DNA of 64,000 nucleotides from Betaproteobacteria bacterium. Its GTDB lineage: Bacteria > Pseudomonadota > Gammaproteobacteria > Burkholderiales > SG8-41. Position 1 is the first letter of the stretch. Each line of letters opens with the position of its first letter. The notes beneath the pieces were generated by a model that was not told the DNA's origin, ran no database searches, and worked only from the letters and a program-made list of their open reading frames with translations. Positions 28,203 to 37,068 of this stretch are shown piece after piece. A program made the translations under genes and the position numbers. The stretch lies in NCBI GenBank assembly GCA_029863175.1, contig JAOTVX010000003.1, positions 77,543 to 141,542 of the forward strand, read 5' to 3'.

Positions 28203-29126
28203 CTAGTCCTTTTTGCCCTTGCCGCGGGCAAACAACTCGTCGAGCTTCTGTTCGTAGGCGTGATAATCGAGGAAGTCGTAGAGCTCATCACGTGTCTGCA
28301 TGAGCTCCACCACCCCCTTCTGCGTGCCTTCTTTGCGTAGCGCCTGGTAGACCCTGAGCGCCGCCGCGTTCATGGCACGGAAGGCGGACAGCGGATAAAG
28401 CGCCATGGCGACGTTGGCACCACGCAGTTCCTCCACTGTGTAGAGCGGCGTCTTCCCAAACTCGGTAATGTTCGCGAGTATCGGCACATTCACCGCGCCC
28501 GCAAACTGCTTGTACATCGGCAGCTCGGTGATCGCCTCCGGAAAGATCATGTCGGCGCCGGCCTCGACGCACGCGCAGGCGCGATCGATCGCCGCCTGCA
28601 GCCCCTCCACCGCGAGCGCGTCCGTGCGTGCCATCACGACGAACGTCGGGTCGGTCTTTGCGTCCACCGCGGACTTGATGCGGTCGACCATCTCCTGCTG
28701 TGATACCAGCTCCTTGCCCGGCCGGTGACCGCAGCGCTTGGCGCCCACCTGGTCCTCGATGTGCATGGCGGCGGCGCCGCACTTGATGAGCGACTTGACG
28801 GTGCGAGCGATATTGAACGCGCTCGAGCCGAAGCCCGTATCCACGTCCACGAGCAGCGGCACGGAGCACGCGTCGGTGATGCGGCGCACGTCGGTGAGCA
28901 CGTCATCGAGACCGCTGATGCCGAGGTCCGGCACACCGAGCGATCCAGCCGCAACGCCGCCGCCCGACAGGTAGATCGCGCGATAGCCCACGCGATCGGC
29001 GAGCCGCGCGTGATACGCATTGATCGTGCCGATGACTTGTAGTGGGCGCTCCGCGGCGAGCGCGGCCCGGAAACGCGCGCCTGCCGAGGTGAGCGTGGCG
29101 GGGGCGGAGGAGGACAGGTCGGTCAT
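28203..29126 (-). CDS. prpB: 2-methylisocitrate lyase
   Basis: 307 residues. It splits 2-methylisocitrate into pyruvate and succinate in the methylcitrate cycle. It aligns closely with Prp[22 protein letters not shown], the catalytic Cys in [14 protein letters not shown] and [12 protein letters not shown]. prpC and prpD/acnD are not next to it, so the cycle must be completed elsewhere. It is divergent from the IclR gene, with a 174-bp gap. Confidence 0.93.
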   Translation of the reverse strand: MTDLSSSAPATLTSAGARFRAALAAERPLQVIGTINAYHARLADRVGYRAIYLSGGGVAAGSLGVPDLGISGLDDVLTDVRRITDACSVPLLVDVDTGFGSSAFNIARTVKSLIKCGAAAMHIEDQVGAKRCGHRPGKELVSQQEMVDRIKSAVDAKTDPTFVVMARTDALAVEGLQAAIDRACACVEAGADMIFPEAITELPMYKQFAGAVNVPILANITEFGKTPLYTVEELRGANVAMALYPLSAFRAMNAAALRVYQALRKEGTQKGVVELMQTRDELYDFLDYHAYEQKLDELFARGKGKKD

Positions 29127-29300
29127 ATTGGCAGGTTCCCGCAGAGATCCGAAGCAAGCCTGACATCGGGCAGGAAGTCCATGATATGAAAGCTTCTCCC
29201 GCGTCGGCCGAAAGTGGCGTTTACGTTAGCATGGCGGGCCCCTTTTTGTCAGCCGCGCTTCGGTGCATAATCAGGTTTGCACCACCATCTGGACTTCCTA

Positions 29301-30104
29301 ATGCCCCGCAGATCGAACGCCACGGCAGACACCCGCCTGACCGGCACCCAAAGCATCGAGCGGGCGCTGACGCTGCTGCGCGAGATCGCGGCGCACAACC
29401 GTAGCGGCTCACGGCTACTCGATCTCGCCACCCGCACCGGCCTCCAGCGCCCAACCGTCCACCGCATGCTGAAGTGCCTCGCTGCAGAAAGCATGGTGCA
29501 GCAGGACACCGACAGTCACCGCTATTTCCTGGGGCCGATGGTATTCGAGCTCGGGCTCACCGCCGCGCCCCGCTTTAACTTGCGCGAAATCTGCCACCCG
29601 TCACTCTCGCGCCTTGCCGAAGCAACGGGCGACACGGTCTTCCTCACCCAGCGCAGCGGGCTCGACTCCGTGTGCCTGGACCGCCGCGAGGGAACGTTCC
29701 CGATCAAGACCTTCACGCTCGAGATCGGCATGCGTCGTCCGCTCGGCGTCGGCACCGGCAGCCTCGCCATCCTTTCCGCGCTGCAGGATGACGAAATCCA
29801 GGCGATCATTGCCGCCAACACCGCCCGCTTGCCCGAGTACGGGCTCAACCCCGGCACGCTCCAGTCGCAGGTAAAGCGTTCACAGAAGCTCGGCTTCGCG
29901 ATGCGTGACTTGCCCGGGCTATCCGGCGTGCGCTCGGTCGGGCAGGCCTTGCGTAACCAGAGCGGCGTCGCCTTTGCCGCGCTCTCCGTTTCCACGATCT
30001 CGAGCCGCATGAGCGATAAGCGCGCAATCGAGGTCGCTCAGCTGCTCAAGAACGAGTCGCGCCAGCTCGAACGCCAGCTCCTTACCGGCGCTGACGGCCG
30101 CTAG
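29301..30104 (+). CDS. IclR-family transcriptional regulator
   Basis: 267 residues with an N-terminal winged helix-turn-helix (SIERALTLLREIAAHN, LATRTGLQRPTVHRMLKCL) and a C-terminal GAF-like effector domain. It heads a CoA-ester gene cluster and is divergent from prpB, so it probably regulates one or both. The ATG at 29301 fits the IclR start. Its stop TAG is embedded in the hairpin at 30105-30137. Confidence 0.9.
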   Translation: MPRRSNATADTRLTGTQSIERALTLLREIAAHNRSGSRLLDLATRTGLQRPTVHRMLKCLAAESMVQQDTDSHRYFLGPMVFELGLTAAPRFNLREICHPSLSRLAEATGDTVFLTQRSGLDSVCLDRREGTFPIKTFTLEIGMRRPLGVGTGSLAILSALQDDEIQAIIAANTARLPEYGLNPGTLQSQVKRSQKLGFAMRDLPGLSGVRSVGQALRNQSGVAFAALSVSTISSRMSDKRAIEVAQLLKNESRQLERQLLTGADGR

Positions 30105-30137
30105 AGGAATTTGTCGTGCCTGTTCCGACACATTCCT
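30105..30137. repeat. REP-type hairpin after the IclR gene
   Basis: AGGAATTTGTCG and CGACACATTCCT form a 12-bp stem with one mismatch, the same design as hairpin b of the 25.5-kb element. Like the others it abuts the TAG stop of the gene before it. It could act as terminator or mRNA stabiliser. Confidence 0.6.
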
Positions 30138-30149
30138 AGAGCGCCGGGG

Positions 30150-31394
30150 ATGAAGGCGTTTCAGGCTGCAGCGCGCTGTCCGCTCGATGGCGTGCGCGTA
30201 CTGGACTTGTCGCGCGTGGTCGCGGGCAACATGGTCAGCCTGCTGCTCGCGGATTTCGGCGCGGAGGTCGTGAAGATCGAGCCGCCGGCGGGCGATCCGC
30301 TGCGCGATTGGCTGGTGGCCGGTGTCGCGACCAACTGGAAAGTCTACGCGCGCAACAAGAAAAGCGTGTGCCTCGATCTGCGCAAGGGCGAGGCGAGAGC
30401 GCTCCTGCTGAAGCTCGTCGACACCGCCCACGTGTTCATCGAGAACTTTCGCCCCGGCACGCTGGAGAAAATGGGCCTTGCCCCGGACGTGCTGCACGCG
30501 CGCAATCCGAAGCTCGTAATCGTGCGCGTCACGGGCTGGGGTCAGACCGGGCCGTACCGCCATAAACCCGGCTTCGGCACGCTCGCCGAAGGCGCGTCGG
30601 GTTTCGCGGCGCTCAACGGCTTCGCCGACCGCGAGCCGGTGCTGCCGCCCATACAGCTCGCCGACTGTACCTCAGGGGTCTACGGTGCCTTTGCCACGCT
30701 CGTGGCCGTGCGCGAGGTCGAGGTGGGTGGGGGCCGCGGACAGGTGATCGATCTTTCACTGCTGGAGCCGCTCTTCTCCTTCATGGGTCCACAGGCGGCC
30801 AGCTATCAGGCTAGCGGACGGCTGCGCCCGCGCACCGGCAGCCGCTCGACCACGGCAGCCCCGCGCAACGCATACCGCACCAGCGACGATCGTTGGGTCT
30901 GCCTCTCCGCCTCGACTCAGGCCATGACCGAGCGTTTGTTCCGCGTCATTGGTCGCGCCGATCTCATCGACAACCCGCGCTATCGCACGAACGCCGAGCG
31001 GGTGCAGCACGCCGCCGAGCTTGACGCCATCATCGGTGAGTTCATCGCGCGCATGACTCTCGCGGAGAATCTAGATTTCTTCGGCCGGGCTGAAGTGACG
31101 GTCGGGCCGATCTACGACATCGCGCAGATCATCGAGGATCCCCACGTCACGGCACGCGAGATGGTGGCCGCCTATCCGGACGAGGAGATGGGGACGGTCC
31201 CGATGCACTGCGTCGTCCCGCGCCTTTCGGGCACGCCTGGCGCAATCCGCCGCGCAGCCCCCGGGCTCGGCGAGCATAATGCTGAAATCCTCGGCGCGCT
31301 GGGCTTGGGCGCGGAGGAGCTCGCGCGGCTCGCCGCCGCAGGGGTAATTTACGCGGGCAAGCAGCGCACCAAGAAAAAGATCGCCGAGGCCTGA
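30150..31394 (+). CDS. Class III (CaiB/BaiF) CoA transferase
   Basis: 414 residues. Family landmarks are DLSRVVAGNMVSLLLADFGA, EVVKIEPPAGDPLRDW, FIENFRPGTLEKMGL and the catalytic Asp in PIQLADCTSGVYGA. It moves CoA between carboxylic acids. With the lyase and hydratase downstream, a mesaconate, itaconate or citramalate acceptor is plausible. The ATG at 30150 is used; a second paralogue lies at 33536. Confidence 0.9.
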   Translation: MKAFQAAARCPLDGVRVLDLSRVVAGNMVSLLLADFGAEVVKIEPPAGDPLRDWLVAGVATNWKVYARNKKSVCLDLRKGEARALLLKLVDTAHVFIENFRPGTLEKMGLAPDVLHARNPKLVIVRVTGWGQTGPYRHKPGFGTLAEGASGFAALNGFADREPVLPPIQLADCTSGVYGAFATLVAVREVEVGGGRGQVIDLSLLEPLFSFMGPQAASYQASGRLRPRTGSRSTTAAPRNAYRTSDDRWVCLSASTQAMTERLFRVIGRADLIDNPRYRTNAERVQHAAELDAIIGEFIARMTLAENLDFFGRAEVTVGPIYDIAQIIEDPHVTAREMVAAYPDEEMGTVPMHCVVPRLSGTPGAIRRAAPGLGEHNAEILGALGLGAEELARLAAAGVIYAGKQRTKKKIAEA

Positions 31395-31545
31395 CGACAG
31401 TGACTAGGTGACTAAGTGTTTGAGTAAAACCGTCGCAGAGGCAAGGTTAGAGGCTCTGCGTTCGGATCACCTAGTCGCTTAGTCACTCAATCACCCGCTG
31501 CCCCCCAATCGACGCTGCCAGTACCGCCGCGCCTGCGGGACCGTT
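31395..31545. repeat. Inverted 8-bp repeats between CoA transferase and lyase genes
   Basis: GTGACTAGGTGACTAAGTG (31401-31419) and GATCACCTAGTCGCTTAGTCAC (31465-31486) are tandem 8-bp units in opposite sense, able to form a hairpin over about 86 bp. No gene was seen. It probably belongs to the repeat class found in other gaps. Confidence 0.55.
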
Positions 31546-31563
31546 ATGGAAGGAAGGAATCAA

Positions 31564-32478
31564 ATGACACGCGAACTGCCGGTATGGCGCTCCCTGCTCT
31601 ACGTGCCCGTCAACGTGGAGAGATTCGTGGAGAAGGCGCACACGCGCGGCGCCGACGTGATCCAGCTCGACCTCGAGGACGCGGTTCCGCCGGCGGAAAA
31701 AGAGAAGGCTCGCACGCTCGTGGGGAAAAATGCGGCACGGGTGCGCCGCGGGGGCGCCGACGTCGTCGTGCGCATCAACCAGCCCTTGGCGCTCGCGGTG
31801 CGCGATCTCGAGCACTCAATCTGCCCCGATGTGGACGCGATTGCCGTCACCAAGGTGGATAGCGCCTCTCACGTGAGACTCCTGGGAGAGCTCGTGAGCG
31901 AGCTCGAGGACAAGCGCAGGATGAAGGTCGGGCACACCCGGTTCATCGCCATGATCGAAACCGCGGATGCCTTCTTTCGCATCCACGAAATCGTACGCGC
32001 GGATGCGCGTATCGTTGCCTGCAACATCGGCGGCGAGGATTTCGCGCTCGATTGCAACATGCAACCGACCGGCGAGACGCTGCTGTACCCGAAGCAGCAC
32101 ATGATCATCGCAGCCAACGCGGCCGGGATCATACCGCTCGGCTTTGCGGACACCGTGGCGGGCTTCGGCGATTGGGACAAGTTCCGCAAGATGGTGCGGC
32201 GCTCGCGCGATTTCGGCTTTATGGGCGCCGGTTGCATCCATCCCGGGCAGGTGACGATCGTCAACGAGGAATACAAACCAAGTGAGGACGAGGTCACGTA
32301 TGCGCGGAAGGTGATCCAGCTCGACCAGGAGGCTGCAGCAGCGGGACGCGGCTCGTTCCAGATCGACGGCAAGATGATCGATATCCCCGTCGTCGTGCGC
32401 GCCCGGAAGCTGATAAAACGCCACGAAGCCATCAAGCGCCGCGAGGAAAAAACCCTCGCCGCGACGGATAAACGCTGA
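31564..32478 (+). CDS. HpcH/HpaI (CitE-like) CoA-ester lyase
   Basis: 304 residues of the citrate-lyase beta/malyl-CoA lyase superfamily. WRSLLYVPVN, DVIQLDLEDAVPPAEKEKAR with the metal-binding Glu/Asp, and FMGAGCIHPGQVTIVNEEY are typical. In context it could split citramalyl-CoA into acetyl-CoA and pyruvate. The ATG at 31564 has GGAAGG 6 bp upstream. The stop overlaps the next start (TGATG). Confidence 0.88.
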   Translation: MTRELPVWRSLLYVPVNVERFVEKAHTRGADVIQLDLEDAVPPAEKEKARTLVGKNAARVRRGGADVVVRINQPLALAVRDLEHSICPDVDAIAVTKVDSASHVRLLGELVSELEDKRRMKVGHTRFIAMIETADAFFRIHEIVRADARIVACNIGGEDFALDCNMQPTGETLLYPKQHMIIAANAAGIIPLGFADTVAGFGDWDKFRKMVRRSRDFGFMGAGCIHPGQVTIVNEEYKPSEDEVTYARKVIQLDQEAAAAGRGSFQIDGKMIDIPVVVRARKLIKRHEAIKRREEKTLAATDKR

Positions 32479-33329
32479 TGACACAAGACCTCGAGGCGCT
32501 CAAGGAATGGATCGGCCAGCGGGAAGAGGCCGTGGACTATGTGACTGTGCCGCTTGTCCACCGCGTCGCTGCGACACTCGATCGTGACGACCCGTTTCCC
32601 AGGATCGGTGACCCCCTGCCGGTCGGCTGGCACGCCGTGTTGTTCCCGCGCGTCGTGCGTCATTCGGAGATTGGCGCGGACGGCCATCCCAAACGCGGTG
32701 ACTTCCTGCCCCCGGTACCGCTGCCTCGCCGCATGTTTGGCGGCAAGCGCGTTACGTTCGTCTCGGACCTTCGCGTCGGCGATGAGGTCCGCCGCGAATC
32801 GGTGATAAGAGACGTCTTGCCCAAGCGGGGCCGTAGCGGGCAGATGGTGTTCGTGACGGTGAGGACCGATCTCGTGAGCCCGCGGGGGCTCGCGATCACC
32901 GAGGAGCAGGACATCATTTATCGTGGCAATCCCGATCCGAATATCCCGCCAGCGCCGGCGCAGCCAGTGCCCGGCAAGGCGATATGGAGCCGGTCCATCA
33001 CTGCCGACCCCGTGCTTCTGTTTCGCTATTCGGCGCTGACCTTCAACGGGCACCGCATCCATTACGACTGGCGCTACGTCACCAAGGAAGAAGGCTACCC
33101 CGACCTCATCGTAAACGGCGGGCTGCAGACGCTGCTCGTGTGCGAGCTCGTCCGCACGCACGCCTCGAGCCCGATGCGCTTCATGTCCTCGCGCAACGTA
33201 CGCCCGCTGTTCGTGAACCGGCCCTTCACGATGTGCGGAGAGCCCGCCACCGACAACAAGACGGTCAAGCTGTGGGTGGCCGATCAGGACGGCACGCCAA
33301 CCCTGATCGCTGAAGCCGAGTTCGCCTAG
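32478..33329 (+). CDS. MaoC/FAS1-type acyl-CoA hydratase (mesaconyl/itaconyl-CoA hydratase-like)
   Basis: 283 residues with two hotdog halves. The N-terminal half (GWHAVLFPRVV, KRVTFVSDLRVGDEV) resembles FAS1-like dehydratase domains; the C-terminal half has RYSALTFNGHRIHYDWRY with the hydratase Asp/His-type motif. This is the mesaconyl-C4-CoA or itaconyl-CoA hydratase (HTD2) layout. It overlaps the lyase gene by one base, so the two are translationally coupled. Substrate is inferred from context. Confidence 0.8.
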   Translation: MTQDLEALKEWIGQREEAVDYVTVPLVHRVAATLDRDDPFPRIGDPLPVGWHAVLFPRVVRHSEIGADGHPKRGDFLPPVPLPRRMFGGKRVTFVSDLRVGDEVRRESVIRDVLPKRGRSGQMVFVTVRTDLVSPRGLAITEEQDIIYRGNPDPNIPPAPAQPVPGKAIWSRSITADPVLLFRYSALTFNGHRIHYDWRYVTKEEGYPDLIVNGGLQTLLVCELVRTHASSPMRFMSSRNVRPLFVNRPFTMCGEPATDNKTVKLWVADQDGTPTLIAEAEFA

Positions 33330-33525
33330 GAGTTTGTCGGCGCCAAGTCCGACAAACTCCTAACGCAAAACCGATACTAGAAAATTTGCAAGAAACGATG
33401 ACAGATATGCGAATTCACCCTCGCCTCCTTTCACCTTCCGCTGCTTCGGCTGGGTTTCCATTGAATTTCTCAGCCGGTTTTGCTTGTAGCAGCCTGTACG
33501 GACTGTTAAGTCCGACAGGGTGCTA
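33328..33525. repeat. REPIN-like pair of hairpins before the second CoA transferase
   Basis: Hairpin d (33328-33361) has a perfect 13-bp stem AGGAGTTTGTCGG/CCGACAAACTCCT, identical to that of hairpin b at 25.5 kb, and contains the hydratase stop codon. Hairpin e (33487-33525) pairs TAGCAGCCTGT(A)CGGACT with AGTCCGACAGGGTGCTA. GCAAAACCG and its complement CGGTTTTGC flank the inner sides. The 125-bp core is not related to the 25.5-kb core. This splits an apparent operon. Confidence 0.75.
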
Positions 33526-33535
33526 GGAGGCGCCG

Positions 33536-34750
33536 ATGGCTGGAGGTCCACTGGAGGGCGTGCGGGTGCTTGACCTTACGTCGGTGGTGGTGGGGCCGCT
33601 GGCGACGCAGATCATGGCCGACCACGGCGCCGAAGTCATCAAGATCGAGGCGCCCGCGGGCGACATCGTGCGCGCGCTTGCGGGACGCGGCGTCACCGCC
33701 AGCATGTCGGGAAAGTTCCTGCACTTGAACCGCAACAAGCGCAGCATCGCGCTCGACCTCAAGCAGGAGGCCGCCCGCGATGCGTTGATGAGGCTGATTG
33801 AACGCGCTGATGTCCTCATCTGGAACATGCGCCCACCCGCGATGGCGAGACTCGGGCTCGCCTACGAGGACGTGCGGCGGGTCAATCCCCGCATCATCTA
33901 CTGCGGCATGTTCGGTTTCGGGCAGGATGGGCGTTACCGTGACAAGCCGGCGTACGATTCCATCATCCAGGGCTCAGCCGGCATCGCCGCACTGCATCAC
34001 CGCGTGACAGGGGAGCCGCGCTACCTGCCGATGGTGATCGCCGACCGCACTGTCGGGCTCATCGCCGTGCAGATGATCCTGATGGCGCTCTACCACCGCA
34101 CCCGCACCGGCGAGGGTCAGGCGATCGAGATCCCGATGTTCGAGAACATCGTCAAGTCCGTGCTCGAGGAGCACATGTACCTGAAGACGTTCGATCCGCC
34201 GCTTGGCCCGACCGGTGATCCGCGACTGCTCGACGCCGAAGCGCGGCCCCTCGCCACCCAGGACGGGTGGATCTGCATCTCCGGCAACACCGACGGGCAG
34301 GCATTCGCGATCTTTGATGCGATCGGGAAACCCGAGCTCAAGGCCGACTCACGCTTCAACAGCGTCGCGGCGCGCTTCAAGAATACGCCCGAATATTTCC
34401 GGATCCGCGCCGAGGGCCTCAGGCAGAAAACCACCGCCGAGTGGCTCGAGATCTTCGACGCGACCGACGTGCCCGCGATGCCGTTCCAGACGCTCGATGA
34501 ACTGATGCAGGACCCGCACTTGAAGGACATCGGCTTTTTCAGCCTGATCGAGCACCCTACGGAGGGTCGCATCCGAAACATGAGACTGCCCAACAAGTTG
34601 AGCGGCGGCGTGCGCCGGGATTTCCGACCGGCCCCCAAGATCGGCGAGCACAGCATCGAGATTCTGAGCGAAGCCGGCTACGACGATGCGGCAATAGAGG
34701 CGATGGTGGCGAGCAGGGCCACTGTTGACGGCCGTCCTCAAAAACAATGA
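33536..34750 (+). CDS. Class III (CaiB/BaiF) CoA transferase, second paralogue
   Basis: 404 residues with EGVRVLDLTSVVVGPLATQI, EVIKIEAPAGDIVRA, LIWNMRPPAMARLGL and the catalytic Asp in MVIADRTVGLIAVQ. It shares layout but limited identity with the enzyme at 30150, so it probably handles a different acid. It starts 10 bp after a REP hairpin that carries AGGAGG, which may supply its ribosome site. Confidence 0.9.
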   Translation: MAGGPLEGVRVLDLTSVVVGPLATQIMADHGAEVIKIEAPAGDIVRALAGRGVTASMSGKFLHLNRNKRSIALDLKQEAARDALMRLIERADVLIWNMRPPAMARLGLAYEDVRRVNPRIIYCGMFGFGQDGRYRDKPAYDSIIQGSAGIAALHHRVTGEPRYLPMVIADRTVGLIAVQMILMALYHRTRTGEGQAIEIPMFENIVKSVLEEHMYLKTFDPPLGPTGDPRLLDAEARPLATQDGWICISGNTDGQAFAIFDAIGKPELKADSRFNSVAARFKNTPEYFRIRAEGLRQKTTAEWLEIFDATDVPAMPFQTLDELMQDPHLKDIGFFSLIEHPTEGRIRNMRLPNKLSGGVRRDFRPAPKIGEHSIEILSEAGYDDAAIEAMVASRATVDGRPQKQ

Positions 34751-34914
34751 ACGGCGATGCCCGGTCGCCAAACGCGGCACAAGAGGCTGGCTGCGCGGTC
34801 TTCCACGATCGCGGCCGGCAATCACCATTGAATAGCGGGACCTCGCGTGCTGTGAACTTATGCGCCGCTCAACCGTTGACCGCTCACCTGGATTCACTGA
34901 CTGAAGAGAATGTC

Positions 34915-35802
34915 ATGCGCTCCTTAACGCGGCAGACTGCCCGGATCCTGATATCCATCTTGCTCGCGGCATCGTCGTTCGCATCGGGCCCGCTGCTGGC
35001 CCAGAACGCGTCCAGCCCGGACTACGTCCCCCAGGTCGGCCAGCAAGGGAAGGACGTCATCTGGGTGCCCACTCCGCAGGCCCTGGTCGAGCACATGCTC
35101 GACATGGCCCGGGTCACCCCCAAGGATTATGTCGTCGATCTCGGCTCGGGCGATGGCCGCACGGTTATCGCCGCTGCGAAGCGCGGCGCGCGGGCGCTTG
35201 GCATCGAGTACGACCCCGGCCTGGTCGCACTGGCCAAGCGCAACGCGGAAAAAGCGGGCGTGTCCGGCAATGCCCATTTCATTCAGAGCGACCTTTTCAA
35301 GACCGATTTCAGCGACGCGGACGTGCTCACGCTCTACCTGCTGCCGAGTCTTAACCTGAAACTGCGGCCGACGATACTCAAGATGAGGCCTGGCACCCGC
35401 GTCGTGTCCCACGCGTTCACGATGTACGACTGGCGCCCCGATCAAACCCATACCGCGGGAGATCGCACCGCCTATATGTGGATCGTGCCGGCCCCGGTCG
35501 AGGGGACGTGGCAATTGAGCATCTCGACCGGGCGAACCGGCAATGACGAGCTGGTGCTGCGCCAGTGGTTTCAGTACGCCCAGGGCCTCGTGCGCATCAA
35601 CGGCAAGACCAGCGAGTTGGGCAACGTCAGGATCCAGGGCACGCAGATCAGCTTCACGATTTTCGAGCCCGCCGGTGGGGATCCGCTGCGCCGCGATTTC
35701 ACGGGCCGCGTATTCGGAAACACGATGGAGGGCGTCCTCAAGCTGCCCGAAGGCGAGCAGACATGGAGGACGACGCGGGTTCCGCCGCCCGCCAAGCGCT
35801 GA
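34915..35802 (+). CDS. Exported class I SAM-dependent methyltransferase
   Basis: 295 residues. A Sec signal peptide (ILISILLAASSFASGPLLAQ) precedes a Rossmann methyltransferase domain with the SAM loop VVDLGSGDGRTVIAAA and an acidic second motif GIEYDPG. A C-terminal beta-rich extension of about 110 residues follows. A periplasmic location is odd because SAM is cytosolic; the signal may instead be an uncleaved anchor. The substrate is unknown. The ATG at 34915 starts the signal. Confidence 0.75.
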   Translation: MRSLTRQTARILISILLAASSFASGPLLAQNASSPDYVPQVGQQGKDVIWVPTPQALVEHMLDMARVTPKDYVVDLGSGDGRTVIAAAKRGARALGIEYDPGLVALAKRNAEKAGVSGNAHFIQSDLFKTDFSDADVLTLYLLPSLNLKLRPTILKMRPGTRVVSHAFTMYDWRPDQTHTAGDRTAYMWIVPAPVEGTWQLSISTGRTGNDELVLRQWFQYAQGLVRINGKTSELGNVRIQGTQISFTIFEPAGGDPLRRDFTGRVFGNTMEGVLKLPEGEQTWRTTRVPPPAKR

Positions 35803-35931
35803 AAGCAAATTGAAACGGTGCGGCTGCCGGTCGCGCTTCCTTCGCGTATCGAGCAGGCGCGCTCCGATATAATCACACGTACTGCCAGGAACGCCTCGCT
35901 TATCTGCCTACGAGAATACGGAGTCCGAGAC

Positions 35932-36855
35932 ATGCCAGCACAGCAAAACCACGCGGCCATCATCGGTGGCGGCATCATGGGCGGTGACATCGCCATCATC
36001 TTCGCCGCCGGCGGCTGGAACGTGCACGTGATGAGTCCTTCGCAGAAAACGCGCGATGCGCTGCCAGCGCGGATCGCCGCGGGGCTGAAGAAGCTCGGAG
36101 CGCCAGAAGTGAACGCGACGCTGGTCAAGGCCTATGCGAAGCTCGAGGAGCTGCCGCTAAAGGAGGTCAGCCTCGTAGTCGAAGCGGCGATCGAGGACCT
36201 CGCGCTCAAGCACCAGATCTTCGCCGACCTCGAGCGGCTCGCCCGCCCCGACGCGATTCTCGTAAGCAACACCTCTACCTTCCCGATCGGCGAAATTGGC
36301 AAGCACCTCAAGACGCGCTCACGTGTGGCGGGCATGCATTACTTCATGCCAGCACACCTGGTGCCCCTCGTCGAGATCGTCAGCGCCGAGTTCACCGATC
36401 GCAAAGTGGCCGAGCGTCTGATCGATCTCATGCGCGAATTCGGTAAGGCGCCGATCGACGTGAGCAAAGACGTTCCCGGATTCGTTGGCAATCGCTTGCA
36501 ACACGCCCTGATGCGCGAGGCGCTGTGGCTGGTGGCGAATGGCGTCACAACGCCGGAGGGTATCGACACTGCCGTCCGGTTCGGATTCGGCTTCCGCTAC
36601 ATTGCGTGCGGCCCAATGATGCAGAAGGAGCTCTCGGGCTGGGACACCAATTTACTCGGGGGCACCTCGATCTATCCCCACCTCTACAACGAGAAGGCGC
36701 CGCCCCCGATGATTCGTGACATGGTTGCAAAGGGCCATATCGGGATGAAAGCCAAGCACGGCTTTTGGCAATGGACCGACGAGACCATCGCCCGGGAAAA
36801 GGCGCGCATCGAGCGCTGCCTGCAGGCGGGAATGGAGATCCTCAAGTCCGGTTAA
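35932..36855 (+). CDS. 3-hydroxyacyl-CoA dehydrogenase family protein
   Basis: 307 residues. The N-terminal Rossmann domain has IIGGGIMGGDIAIIFAA; the catalytic His-Glu pair is in MHYFMPAHLVPLVEIV; VPGFVGNRLQHALMREAL starts the helical C-terminal domain. It oxidises 3-hydroxyacyl-CoA or related hydroxy acids with NAD. GGAG lies 8 bp before the ATG. It closes the CoA-ester cluster; the gap to 37069 shows no feature. Confidence 0.88.
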   Translation: MPAQQNHAAIIGGGIMGGDIAIIFAAGGWNVHVMSPSQKTRDALPARIAAGLKKLGAPEVNATLVKAYAKLEELPLKEVSLVVEAAIEDLALKHQIFADLERLARPDAILVSNTSTFPIGEIGKHLKTRSRVAGMHYFMPAHLVPLVEIVSAEFTDRKVAERLIDLMREFGKAPIDVSKDVPGFVGNRLQHALMREALWLVANGVTTPEGIDTAVRFGFGFRYIACGPMMQKELSGWDTNLLGGTSIYPHLYNEKAPPPMIRDMVAKGHIGMKAKHGFWQWTDETIAREKARIERCLQAGMEILKSG

Positions 36856-37068
36856 ATCCGGACGCTTCGCGCCGGTTTGGCGCGCGCCGGAACGCGAAGT
36901 CCGGGTCGAGTGCGATAAGACCGCCCGGTACGGAAGGCACCGTCGGCCGCGAGCACATGCGCGTGCGGGTTGAAGGTCGCCAGATTTCCGAAGGTCTGCC
37001 ATGGCCTTTCGCTCCTGCGGATCGGTTGCTAATATTTCCGTCGTGCACGCCTACTCTTATCCCCCTCT

